This document shows positions 24,829 to 34,153 of a DNA stretch of 35,969 nucleotides, piece by piece. This DNA comes from Collinsella aerofaciens. GTDB lineage: Bacteria; Actinomycetota; Coriobacteriia; Coriobacteriales; Coriobacteriaceae. Under the pieces are notes generated by a model, which saw only the letters and a list, made by a program, of their open reading frames with translations, did no database searches and had not been told where the DNA came from. Position 1 is the stretch's first letter. Each line of letters begins with the position of its first letter. The stretch is taken from assembly GCA_905213325.1 (NCBI GenBank), contig CAJMHW010000022.1, positions 1-35,969 of the forward strand, read 5' to 3'. A program made the position numbers and the translations under genes.

Positions 24829-25707
24829 TTAAAGATTCATGTTGCCGTGAATGTAGGGGGTGACCTCGGGGGAGATATGGTCGCAGCCCAGTTCGCGCAG
24901 CGCGGACTTGATAACGGCGGGCAGCGGGGTCTTGCCCTTGTCGTCGACGGCGGCACCGCCGAGGGTGGCAATCTTGGCGACATCTGCGGGTGCGGCCTCG
25001 ATATGCATGCAGCCGCCGACCAGGCGCGCGCGTACCTGTGCCAGATCAAGATCGTGCAGGTAATCCTCGCAGGCGCGAATCAGGGAGACCTTCTCGCGCG
25101 TAAGCTCCTCGCCCGTGGGGACGCGCGTGGCAAGACATGCTCCCGCCGGCAGGTTCCAAACGGGATAACCCCATGCGCGCAGCAGCTCGCGCTCTTCGTC
25201 CTTGGTAAAGCCGACCTCCATAAGGGGTGAGCGTACGCCGAGCTCTTCTGCCGCACGCATGCCGGGGCGGTAGTCACCGCGATCGCTTGCATTGCTGCCA
25301 TCGATGACGGTGGGAAAGCCGAGCGACTTGGCGTGGTTGACGATGGCGGTAAAGCCAGCGTGCTTGCAGTGGTAGCAGCGATTGGCATCGTTGCAGGCTA
25401 CTTGGGGGAGCTGCAACTGATCGACCGAAAGATTGAGCACGGGGAGCTTAAAATGCGCCCCTTCATTGGCTTGTCCATCAACGGACTGCTCAAACGAAGC
25501 CTGCTCGGGCGTGCCGATGAGCGGCGTGGTGAGATGGACGAGGAGGGTATTGGTAGGCATGATGCGGGCGCATACGGCGGCCAAAAAGCTGCTGTCAACG
25601 CCGCCGGAAAACCCGATAGCCACGCGCCCGTATGCCAAAAGCAGCTGTTCGAGCGCCGATAGCTTGTCTTGAAGCTCCTCTGCGGGTGCCGTGGTGTCTA
25701 AAATCAT
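24829..25707 (-). CDS. larE: LarE-type ATP-dependent sacrificial sulfur transferase
   Basis: LarE supplies sulfur to the pyridinium precursor of the nickel-pincer cofactor of lactate racemase. The 292-aa protein has the PP-loop SGGVDSS (34-40), CNDANRCYHCK (Cys105, Cys111, Cys114), DGSNASDRGDYRPG and PAGACLATR (Cys191, the place of the sacrificial cysteine in Lactobacillus LarE). The CxxC plus Cys191 set resembles LarE proteins that carry an iron-sulfur cluster and act catalytically; this is inferred from memory of the family. No larA, larB or larC lies in the window, so another sulfur-insertion role remains possible. AAGGA precedes ATG 25707. Confidence 0.87.
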   Translation of the reverse strand: MILDTTAPAEELQDKLSALEQLLLAYGRVAIGFSGGVDSSFLAAVCARIMPTNTLLVHLTTPLIGTPEQASFEQSVDGQANEGAHFKLPVLNLSVDQLQLPQVACNDANRCYHCKHAGFTAIVNHAKSLGFPTVIDGSNASDRGDYRPGMRAAEELGVRSPLMEVGFTKDEERELLRAWGYPVWNLPAGACLATRVPTGEELTREKVSLIRACEDYLHDLDLAQVRARLVGGCMHIEAAPADVAKIATLGGAAVDDKGKTPLPAVIKSALRELGCDHISPEVTPYIHGNMNL

Positions 25708-25803
25708 GAAACGGTCCTTATCGTTGAGTACTCGATCGAAAACTATAATCCTAATGCGTTACTTGCCATAAGACTTCTATCTGTGTAACGAAAGTGCAAT
25801 ATG

Positions 25804-25820
25804 GTATATACGTTATATAC
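25804..25820 (+). promoter_or_regulatory. Palindromic operator-like site before the HAD gene
   Basis: GTATATA-CGT-TATATAC is a perfect 7-bp inverted repeat with a 3-nt centre, in the larE/HAD divergent gap, 60 nt before the HAD start. It also carries -10-like TATA sequences. The regulator is unknown. Confidence 0.45.
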
Positions 25821-25880
25821 AAGTTGCCAAATGCGGTAGAGTTGCAGCAACGCGACAGCGAGAGTCGATGGGGGACCGAT

Positions 25881-26531
25881 ATGATCAAGGCTGTTATTTT
25901 TGACATGGATGGAACGCTGGTCGATACCGAGCGTTTGGGGATTAAGGCCTGGAAGGCAGGCGCCGCTGAGCTGGGGCTCGCGATTGATGAAGCGCTGATC
26001 CATCAGTTTATCGGCCGCACGCTGCCCGATGTCATGGACATCCTTGATGAGCATTACGGCAGCCACGAAACCACCGAGGCGGTCTATGTCCGCCACAAGG
26101 AGATTCGCGACGAGATGGTCAAGACCGAACTGGAACTTAAGGCCGGCGCCGCCGAGTGCCTAGACGAGCTGCTGGCTGCGGGCTATCACGTTGGTCTAGC
26201 GACGTCGTCGCGCCTCGTTACGGCCGAGCGCAACCTTAAGATGGTTGGCCTCTTTGACAAGTTTGAAACGGTAACGTGTGGCGAGGACGTCGTGCACGGC
26301 AAGCCCGACCCCGAGATGTATCTGCTCGCCTGCGAGCGCGCGGGCTTTGCTCCCGAGGAATGTGCCGTGGTCGAGGATTCGCGCAACGGCTGCGTCTCGG
26401 GCATTACGGCCGGCTGCCATGTCTTTGCCGTCCCCGATATCGTGCCGCTGCCGCAGGACGTGGTGGATGGCTGCGAGGCCGTGCTCGATACGCTGTTCGA
26501 TCTGGCGGCGGCGGTCAAGGCCGTGCGCTAG
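25881..26531 (+). CDS. HAD-superfamily hydrolase, beta-phosphoglucomutase/phosphatase-like
   Basis: This is a phosphotransferase of the HAD fold, acting on a small phosphorylated metabolite. The nucleophile motif is IFDMDGTLVDTE (Asp8, Asp10). Motif II is ATSSR, the lysine and motif III region is GKPDPEMY, and motif IV is VVEDSRNG. The helical cap between residues ~18 and 85 is the small cap typical of beta-phosphoglucomutase and 2-deoxyglucose-6-phosphate phosphatase relatives. ATG 25881 has only a GGGGGA stretch upstream; an in-frame ATG at 25794 would run through the palindromic site. The product is 216 aa. The substrate is not predictable. Confidence 0.87.
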   Translation: MIKAVIFDMDGTLVDTERLGIKAWKAGAAELGLAIDEALIHQFIGRTLPDVMDILDEHYGSHETTEAVYVRHKEIRDEMVKTELELKAGAAECLDELLAAGYHVGLATSSRLVTAERNLKMVGLFDKFETVTCGEDVVHGKPDPEMYLLACERAGFAPEECAVVEDSRNGCVSGITAGCHVFAVPDIVPLPQDVVDGCEAVLDTLFDLAAAVKAVR

Positions 26532-26577
26532 ACAATTGCGGCGTTGAAACGAGCAATTGCTTACGTTTGCGCTTAAA

Positions 26578-26611
26578 CAAAAGGGGTCCGGCAATGGTCG
26601 GGCCTCTTTTG
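26578..26611 (+). terminator. Terminator between HAD and LacI genes
   Basis: A 13-bp stem (26578-26590 with 26599-26611, G-U pairs included) has an 8-nt loop and a T-run in the descending arm. It serves two convergent genes. Confidence 0.7.
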
Positions 26612-26644
26612 CTTGAGCGGCGACTTAGCATACTTGCGGGCGTG

Positions 26645-27754
26645 CTATAGATACGCGCCGAGGTTGATGGCCGTGGCGTCGGTCTGGCTGCTTGCCCGGG
26701 TGCTGGCGCGTTCCAGCAGGAACGGACGTACCAGTTCTTGGCGGTTGATATCCTCGGCGGCGACTGCGGTGACGGTACGCACTGCGGAGCCGACACGGAT
26801 ATGCTTGATCTTTGCCGGGGCCTTGTTCTCGATTTGCTCCATCAGCAGTTGGACACCCTTGCGGCCAATCTCGTAGCCCGGGGGCGCTACCGTAGTGAGT
26901 GGGACCGATCCGCTCCAAGCGAGCGGGTTGCCGTCGCATCCGGCCACGCGAACCTGCTCGGGGACGGAGATGCCTTTGTCGACCAATGCCGAGATAACGC
27001 CCGAGGCCAGCACGTCGGTCAGGCCGACGACAAAATCGGGACGTTCGTCCGCGGGGCGCTCGGCGATTTGGGCACCGATGCCGTAGCCGTCGGCAGCGGT
27101 ATTCCATTCGCCGGCGTCGATGACTTCGATCTTGATATCGGGGTGCAGGGCGAGCGCCTTATGAATGCCAAGGACGCGCAGGGTGAGTTGCATAAATGCT
27201 GCTCGGCCGACGACGACAATATGGTGCGCGCCGCGGGCGATGGCAAGTTCGGCAATGATGCGACCCTGGGCCTCATTGTCGGCCGCTACGTAGTAGCCGG
27301 GCTCGGAGCAATGGATGTCCAGATGGACGATCGGCACGGGCATCTTGGTCATGGCGGGGTGCCAGTCGGGGGATGCCATGGGCTGAACCATGACGCCGGA
27401 CATCTGGGTGCCCATAAAGTAGCGCAGGTAATGGTCCTCGAGAATATCGTCGTTATCGGCGTTGGCGATGAGCAAGTCGTAGCCGTGCTTGCGGGCCTCG
27501 TTGTGGGCGCCGCTGGCGATTTGGAGCGAAAAGCCGTGATCGAGACGGGGGAGCACCAGGCCAAAGGACTTGGTGGCGCCGCCCGCGAGCTGACGAGCGC
27601 TTTGGTTGGGCAGGTAGCCCAGTCGATTGATGGTTTCATTTATGAGCTTGAGGGTCTCGGGGCGCAGCTTTTCGGGATGGTTGAGTGCGTTGGAAACCGT
27701 GCCCAACGAAACCCCGGCTTCGCGCGCGACGTCGCTGATTTTAACCTTTGCCAT
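26645..27754 (-). CDS. LacI-family transcriptional regulator
   Basis: The helix-turn-helix (KISDVAREAGVSLGTVSNALN) and hinge (GYLPNQSARQLAGG) open a 369-aa LacI-type protein with a sugar-binding-like effector domain (GLVLPRLDHGFSLQIASG, VVGLTDVLASG, VAGCDGNPLAW). About 30 residues extend past the usual end (PFLLERASTRASS...). The start was set at ATG 27752-27754, with AAAGGGG 5 nt upstream. A longer frame runs through repeat copy 3, which would add repeat-encoded residues, and was rejected. It is divergent from glmS and convergent with the HAD gene; neither is a proven target. Confidence 0.9.
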   Translation of the reverse strand: MAKVKISDVAREAGVSLGTVSNALNHPEKLRPETLKLINETINRLGYLPNQSARQLAGGATKSFGLVLPRLDHGFSLQIASGAHNEARKHGYDLLIANADNDDILEDHYLRYFMGTQMSGVMVQPMASPDWHPAMTKMPVPIVHLDIHCSEPGYYVAADNEAQGRIIAELAIARGAHHIVVVGRAAFMQLTLRVLGIHKALALHPDIKIEVIDAGEWNTAADGYGIGAQIAERPADERPDFVVGLTDVLASGVISALVDKGISVPEQVRVAGCDGNPLAWSGSVPLTTVAPPGYEIGRKGVQLLMEQIENKAPAKIKHIRVGSAVRTVTAVAAEDINRQELVRPFLLERASTRASSQTDATAINLGAYL

Positions 27755-27803
27755 AGCGGCCCCTTTGATGCGTTTCAAGTACAAGCCAGATTGTAGCATC
27801 CCA

Positions 27804-27854
27804 AACCTACCAAAAAGGGACAGGTTTATTTTGGCAGGTTTATCTGGGGAAACG
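27804..27854 (-). repeat. Palindromic repeat, copy 3 (inverted)
   Basis: The same unit in reverse orientation, 50 nt upstream of the LacI start. One arm has aacctacc where the others have aacctgcc, giving one unpaired position. The TTTCCCC flank is retained. Confidence 0.9.
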
Positions 27855-27868
27855 CCGTTGCCAGCGCG

Positions 27869-27903
27869 ACCACCACGAAGGGGGCAGGTACCTTTGTGGT
27901 GGT
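27869..27903. repeat. Hairpin with GGGGGCAGGTACC loop in the glmS leader region
   Basis: The 13-bp stem accaccacgaagg (27869-27881) pairs with cctttgtggtggt (27891-27903), one G-U, loop gggcaggta. It is a different sequence from the CCCAGATA repeat that lies directly before it. Confidence 0.75.
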
Positions 27904-27931
27904 TTGGACCGGCTGGACGTGTGTGCATCGA

Positions 27932-27991
27932 GTGGTATCTAAGTTGAGATACCACCTCTGGTATATCAGCTTGCGTTTGCGTGAGTACAAT
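27932..27991 (+). promoter_or_regulatory. glmS: glmS control region: 9-bp inverted repeat and -10 box
   Basis: GTGGTATCT (27932-27940) and AGATACCAC (27947-27955) form a perfect inverted repeat with a 6-nt spacer. A related TGGTATATCA follows at 27959-27968, and TACAAT (27986-27991) is the probable -10. The GGTAT/ATACC half-sites recall GntR/HutC-type amino-sugar regulator sites. The 311-nt gap has no gene. The 74 nt from -10 to start are too short for a glmS ribozyme, and none is seen. Confidence 0.5.
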
Positions 27992-28065
27992 ACTCGAACG
28001 TTATGCGTCTCAGCGCCCCCTGTGGGTGGACGTTTTGCAGTCAAGCGGACGAAGGGATTTATCCT

Positions 28066-29913
<1,848 letters not shown>

Positions 29914-29936
29914 TTGGTTCCGCCATTCTGGCGACC

Positions 29937-29975
29937 AAGGCCCGGCTCCGTTGCAGCGGAGCCGGGCCTTGTTTC
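29937..29975 (+). terminator. Terminator of glmS
   Basis: A perfect 14-bp stem (29937-29950 with 29957-29970) has a 6-nt loop and is followed by gtttcattt. Confidence 0.88.
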
Positions 29976-29980
29976 ATTTG

Positions 29981-30026
29981 CCCAGATAAAACCTGCCAAA
30001 ATGAACCTGTCCCTATTTGGCAGGTT
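29981..30026 (+). repeat. Palindromic repeat, copy 4, overlapping a stop codon
   Basis: Same unit and orientation as copies 1 and 2, with ATGAACC for ATAAACC and CCCTATTTGG for CCCTTTTTGG. Its last two bases are part of the stop codon (30025-30027) of the GntR gene. Confidence 0.9.
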
Positions 30027-30726
30027 AGCGGAGCTTGCTGGTCTCGAAGTACTCGGGGAACTGGTCCAGAACCTCGGTCTGGTTGCGGAACATCATATGC
30101 AGGTGCTTGCTGACCAAAAAGCTCGCTTCGATGGGGTCGCGACCGGCGATAGCGCGGCGAATCTGCTTGTGCTCGTTCACGATGTCCTGATTGTCGAGAA
30201 CCTGCGTGGCGGCGCGCAGCCAGCGGAAGCGCTCCAAGTCGGCATTGGTCTCTTCGAGCCACGACCACACGGTGCTGCGACATGCGATGCTAAAAATCAT
30301 GTGATGCATGAGGTTGTCGCTCAAAAAGAAGCCGATGCGATCCTCTTCGGCCATGGCCTTTTCCTGCAGCACGATGGCGCGGTCGAGCTGCTCGATGCCG
30401 GCCGACGTGGCGCGCGCACAGCACTCCACAATCACCTGCTTTTCCAGATGCTCGCGGATGTAACAGGCACTCTCGGCAAGGGTGAGGTTGATGGGCGAGA
30501 CGTAGGTACCGCTCTGGGGCACGGTGCGCACCAGGCCTTCCTGCGCCAAACGAACCAAAGCCTCGCGCACAGGGGTGCGCCCCATATCTAGGTCGTCGCA
30601 AAGTTGCTTGACGCCCAGCTTTTCGCCCGGCTTGTAGTCCAGGTAGACGATTTTGCGTCGAATGGTGTGGTAGGTCTGGTCCTGTAGGCTCGTTTCCTGC
30701 TCGCCGACGTGCATCGATTCTTCCAT
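30025..30726 (-). CDS. GntR-family regulator, FCD (FadR-type) subfamily
   Basis: This is a winged-helix repressor with an all-helical ligand domain that often binds organic acids through a metal. The DNA-binding part includes YHTIRRKIVYLDYKPGEKLGVKQLCDDLDMGRTPVREALVRLAQEGLV. The FCD domain follows, with the Asp/His pattern of metal-binding members (SDNLMHHMIF, NEHKQIRRAI, VSKHLHMM). The start ATG 30726 has GAGG 4 nt upstream; an in-frame ATG at 30756 adds 10 residues but has no ribosome site. Its 3' end touches repeat copy 4. It is divergent from the YeiH-type gene, which it may control. Confidence 0.88.
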   Translation of the reverse strand: MEESMHVGEQETSLQDQTYHTIRRKIVYLDYKPGEKLGVKQLCDDLDMGRTPVREALVRLAQEGLVRTVPQSGTYVSPINLTLAESACYIREHLEKQVIVECCARATSAGIEQLDRAIVLQEKAMAEEDRIGFFLSDNLMHHMIFSIACRSTVWSWLEETNADLERFRWLRAATQVLDNQDIVNEHKQIRRAIAGRDPIEASFLVSKHLHMMFRNQTEVLDQFPEYFETSKLR

Positions 30727-30919
30727 AGCGCCTCGCAACTGTTCTATCAAACTCATATGTCAGTTGTTAATTATGCCGCGAATCAGCTCTCCGCGGTGGG
30801 CAATTCGGCTGTTGCCTGAGAACTATTGCGGCATCTTAGTCTGTGTTTGCGCAAGGCTGCGCTCAATGTTGCCGTATCATAAGCCGTCGCAAACGTGAAA
30901 TAGAAAGAAGGAATCCCAT

Positions 30920-31954
30920 ATGCAACTGGCAAATATCGTTCGCGAGCGCTGGAAAGGCGTCTTGTTCTGCCTGATCATTGCCATTCCCGCGACGTTGCTC
31001 GGCAAACAAATTGAGGTGGTCGGCGGTCCGGTATTTGCCATCCTCTTTGGCATGGTCCTGGCGCTCGTCTTTCCCAGGAAGCGTCGCGAACAGCTCGCCG
31101 CCGGCGTCACCTATACGTCCAAAAAAGTCTTGCAGTATGCGGTTATCCTGCTTGGCTTTGGCATGAACCTCTCCCAGATTCTGTCCAAGGGCGCCCAGTC
31201 GCTGCCGATTATCGTGGCGACGATCTCGACCTCGCTTGTCATCGCCTTTGTGCTCTGCCGCGTCATGAACGTACCGGGTAAGATCGCGACGCTTGTGGGT
31301 GTGGGTTCGTCGATTTGCGGCGGTTCGGCCATCGCTGCGACCGCGCCCGTCATCGATGCCGACGATCGCGAGATTGCCCAGGCCATTTCGGTCATCTTCC
31401 TGTTTAACGTTATCGCGGCGCTCGTGTTTCCGACGCTCGGCGGCATGCTCGGGCTGACCAACGAGGGCTTTGGCCTGTTTGCCGGTACCGCCATCAACGA
31501 CACCTCGTCCGTAACGGCTGCGGCGAGCGCTTGGGACAGCATGCATCCCGGCGCCAATGTGCTCGAGAGCGCCACGGTGGTCAAGCTCACCAGGACGCTG
31601 GCCATTATTCCCATCACGTTGGTTCTCGCATGCTGGCAGATGCATCTGGCGCGCAAGGCCGGCGGCGACGCCAAAAGCACGTTCTCGCTTAAACGCGCGT
31701 TTCCCATGTTCGTGCTGTTCTTTGTGCTGGCGAGCGTGATCACCACGGTGTTTCAGCTTCCTGTGTCCATCACGGCGCCCATCAAGGAGCTGTCAAAGTT
31801 CTTTATCGTGATGGCCATGGCGGCTATTGGTTTTAATACCGATATCGTCGAGCTGGTCAAAAAGGGCGGCAAGCCCATCGCATTGGGCTTTTGCTGCTGG
31901 ATTGGCATTGCGTGCATGAGTTTGGGAATGCAACACGTGCTGGGAATCTGGTAG
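30920..31954 (+). CDS. YeiH/YadS-family putative sulfate exporter, membrane protein
   Basis: The 344-residue protein is very hydrophobic, with about 9-10 membrane segments. Family motifs are LLGFGMNLSQIL, VGVGSSICGGSAIAATAPVI, GTAINDTSSVTAAA and MAMAAIGFNTDI, which identify the YeiH (UPF0324) group. Members are called putative sulfate exporters and some are induced in taurine or sulfonate metabolism; the transported ion is not proven. GAAGGA precedes ATG 30920. It is flanked by a divergent GntR gene and followed, after a structured gap, by an unusual activator-like regulator. Confidence 0.9.
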   Translation: MQLANIVRERWKGVLFCLIIAIPATLLGKQIEVVGGPVFAILFGMVLALVFPRKRREQLAAGVTYTSKKVLQYAVILLGFGMNLSQILSKGAQSLPIIVATISTSLVIAFVLCRVMNVPGKIATLVGVGSSICGGSAIAATAPVIDADDREIAQAISVIFLFNVIAALVFPTLGGMLGLTNEGFGLFAGTAINDTSSVTAAASAWDSMHPGANVLESATVVKLTRTLAIIPITLVLACWQMHLARKAGGDAKSTFSLKRAFPMFVLFFVLASVITTVFQLPVSITAPIKELSKFFIVMAMAAIGFNTDIVELVKKGGKPIALGFCCWIGIACMSLGMQHVLGIW

Positions 31955-32007
31955 AGAAGTAGCTTATTTGCGTGCTGCGTGCTGGCGAGCGCATTCTCAC
32001 GGTGGAG

Positions 32008-32094
32008 CGATAGGAGCTCTTGCGGGTATGGCTTGTCCGCAGGTTTATAAGTCCCGAAGAGCTCTTATCGCCCCGCCAGGATGGCGATGCGGGG
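32008..32094 (+). ncRNA. Structured leader before the activator-like gene
   Basis: The 266-nt gap after the YeiH gene contains a long-range 14-bp stem (32008-32021 with 32057-32070, one G-U). It encloses a small gcgg/ccgc hairpin. A second hairpin (ccccgc, 32071-32076, with gcgggg, 32089-32094) follows at once. There is no T-run, so it is not a simple terminator. No known riboswitch class was recognised; it could be a regulatory RNA leader. Confidence 0.4.
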
Positions 32095-32220
32095 CAACAC
32101 CTATACTCGCAGGACGGCGCTTTCTGCCCTATAGTGTTTGGTGAGCAATATCGTTCAATTTTGAAACACTCGGTCGTACGACCGTCGGCGGCTGCACGTC
32201 GCTGCGGACAGGGGCAAATA

Positions 32221-33438
32221 ATGGATAGCGATGCCAAGCTGAACATCTTGACCGAGGCCCTGGCTGCTGCCGGGGCCTCGGCATTGGCAATCGATGCGCG
32301 TGGGGACGTCGCGATCTCGACCATGAATGACGCGGCGCTCGAGCGGGATGTGGCGGCTTTTGTCGCTGAGCGCCTCGACCGTATAGGAGACGGCGCGCGT
32401 CTGGTTATGGGACGTGCGGGTGCGCGCCTGAGCCTGACCGTTCGCCCCACCGACAAAGAGGGCGGGGGCCTTTGGGTCGTCGTGGTCCGCGAGGTGCGCG
32501 GTGCCGCGGCGCATGCGGGTATCGAGTGGCTCAACGCCGACGAAGTTGAGGCTCGCTACGAATCGAGCGCGTACGGCATCGTTGAGGGGGCGGCCTCGGT
32601 GGCTGCGCCGGTTGCCGAGAGTTACGCGCGCGGTGTGCCCCTTATGCTCGAGGGCGAGCTGGGAGCGGGTCAGGTCGAGATCGCCAAGCGCCTCTATCTG
32701 GACGGTCCTTTTGCCGGTCAGCCCTTTGTTTCCGTCGCGCTCGATGAACTCACCGATCGCGGTTGGCGCCATGTGCTCAAAAGCGCCGAATCGCCGCTGT
32801 TCCAAACGGGGCTGACCCTTTGCATTGAGGACTGGAATGCGGTTGGTCCCCAACGCCTTCGCGAGCTCGTTTCCACGATGGCCGACACCGCGTTGGCGAC
32901 GCGCTGCCATGTGGTGCTGACGGCGAATGACATGCCGGGCGGCAGCGAAAGTGATCAAGCCGCTTTTGTGACCGAGCGCTTCGCCTGTGCGGTGAGCGTG
33001 GCGCCGGCAATCGCCGAGCAGGGAGCCGCGTCGAAGAAGGTTGCGCGCTATTTGGAATATCTCGCTGACGCATTTGGGACGTCAGCGCCCACGCTGTCTG
33101 CCGCGGCGGCGAAGACGCTCGATGCTTACCGCTGGCCGCGCAATTATCTGCAGCTCCGCGAGGTCTCGGAACGACTGTATATATTGGTGGGGGCGGGCAC
33201 GGTGGACCGCACTGTGGCGGAGGAAGTGCTCGCCCAAGAGGACGTGATTAAGACCGCAACCTTTGGCGCCCCGACACTCGAAAGTGACCTGTATATCCTG
33301 CGACCGCTGGCCGATACCGAGCGAGATATCGCGCATCTGGTTGTAGACCATCTCCACGGCAACCGAACCCGTGCGGCGGAGGTGCTGGGCATAAGCCGTA
33401 CAACGCTGTGGCGCTTGCTGAAGGACGATGACCGTTGA
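32221..33438 (+). CDS. Degenerate sigma-54-activator-like regulator with Fis-type HTH
   Basis: The 405-aa protein has three parts. There is an N-terminal sensor-like region (1-~95), a central region that aligns by eye with the AAA+ domain of NtrC-type activators, and a C-terminal Fis-type helix-turn-helix (NRTRAAEVLGISRTTLWRLL, ~383-402). The central part has lost the catalytic motifs. The Walker A equivalent is GELGAGQ (145-151), with Gln for Lys. No GAFTGA loop is present. The Walker B region reads LTLCIEDWN instead of TLFLDEIG. It probably binds DNA and may act without sigma-54 ATPase work. AGGGGC precedes ATG 32221; an upstream in-frame start at 32020 lies in the structured leader. Confidence 0.78.
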   Translation: MDSDAKLNILTEALAAAGASALAIDARGDVAISTMNDAALERDVAAFVAERLDRIGDGARLVMGRAGARLSLTVRPTDKEGGGLWVVVVREVRGAAAHAGIEWLNADEVEARYESSAYGIVEGAASVAAPVAESYARGVPLMLEGELGAGQVEIAKRLYLDGPFAGQPFVSVALDELTDRGWRHVLKSAESPLFQTGLTLCIEDWNAVGPQRLRELVSTMADTALATRCHVVLTANDMPGGSESDQAAFVTERFACAVSVAPAIAEQGAASKKVARYLEYLADAFGTSAPTLSAAAAKTLDAYRWPRNYLQLREVSERLYILVGAGTVDRTVAEEVLAQEDVIKTATFGAPTLESDLYILRPLADTERDIAHLVVDHLHGNRTRAAEVLGISRTTLWRLLKDDDR

Positions 33439-33522
33439 GCGAGGCGCCCGTGACCGCGCGCGACGCGTGTGCTACAGTCCAAAGCGTTATTGTTTCGATT
33501 TGGTTACGGCGTGCGAGGGCAT

Positions 33523-34098
33523 ATGGCTGAGACTTCAAAACCGAGCCGCAGAAGGCGGAGCGCCGCGCCGGTTAACCGACGCACGACATCGGTGACGTGG
33601 GGCAAACACGCCTCGGGGTTTGATGGCTCGTTCAAGCGCACTAAATACGGCTATCCTTCGGCAAGCGCCCGCTTGGCAATGCAGGCAGAGTCCTCGCTGT
33701 GGGGCCGCAAACGCGTGGTGGGCTCAAAGCTCAAGCACGACGGAACGCTCGGCTACATCAGCCGCGGGGCGGCTCGCCGCAGCGGGCTCAATCCCGCCGG
33801 CTGGCATCGCTACGTGCCGATCGTGGCCGCCGTTGCAGTGATCGTCATCGCACTCGCTGCGCTTGGCTACGCCGGCGGTGGCGCCAACTTGGACGCAATG
33901 TTTAAATCGCCCGAGCTCGCGCATGCAGGCACAGAAGTTATCGAGGGCGCTCAGACCCAGACGGGTGTCGCGCCCCAGCGCGGTATCGTTGCGGCGGCCT
34001 CCACCATCGCCGATGCGCAAAAGGACGAGGACGAACAAGGCAGCGAAGCCGAAACGGCCCAGACGAACGAAACGACGACAACTCAAATATCAACATAG
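33523..34098 (+). CDS. Hypothetical basic single-pass membrane protein, 191 aa
   Basis: I do not recognise a family. The first ~95 residues are strongly basic (KPSRRRRSAAP, GRKRVVGSKLKHDG), which suggests a cytoplasmic part that may touch nucleic acid or anionic lipid. One membrane segment follows (YVPIVAAVAVIVIALAALGY, ~97-116). The outer C-terminal ~75 residues are Ala/Gln/Thr/Glu-rich and probably disordered. ATG 33523 has GAGGG 4 nt upstream. A TACAGT at 33472-33477 may be a -10. It follows the activator-like gene by 84 nt in the same direction. Confidence 0.75.
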   Translation: MAETSKPSRRRRSAAPVNRRTTSVTWGKHASGFDGSFKRTKYGYPSASARLAMQAESSLWGRKRVVGSKLKHDGTLGYISRGAARRSGLNPAGWHRYVPIVAAVAVIVIALAALGYAGGGANLDAMFKSPELAHAGTEVIEGAQTQTGVAPQRGIVAAASTIADAQKDEDEQGSEAETAQTNETTTTQIST

Positions 34099-34100
34099 CT

Positions 34101-34135
34101 TGCCGGCAGAAGGGGACGTTCCTTTTCTGCCGGCA
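34101..34135. terminator. Long hairpin with GGGGACGTTCC top between convergent genes
   Basis: The stem tgccggcagaagggga (34101-34116) pairs with 34120-34135 using two G-U pairs, loop cgt. It lies two bases after the hypothetical gene's stop region and before the convergent nitroreductase. No T-run follows on either strand, so termination is uncertain. Confidence 0.55.
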
Positions 34136-34153
34136 GTTTAGGACACTCCTGCG

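Noticed and set aside
27755..27955. N-terminal extension of the second LacI regulator
   Set aside because: The added residues would be encoded by repeat copy 3 and a hairpin, and the internal ATG has a good ribosome site and begins the helix-turn-helix.
27992..28065. Possible glmS ribozyme before glmS
   Set aside because: Only about 74 nt separate the -10 box and the start codon, and I do not see the ribozyme core; the short agcgcc match is not enough.
32155..33482. Minus-strand frames opposite the activator-like gene
   Set aside because: Codon pattern and Fis HTH support only the plus-strand reading.
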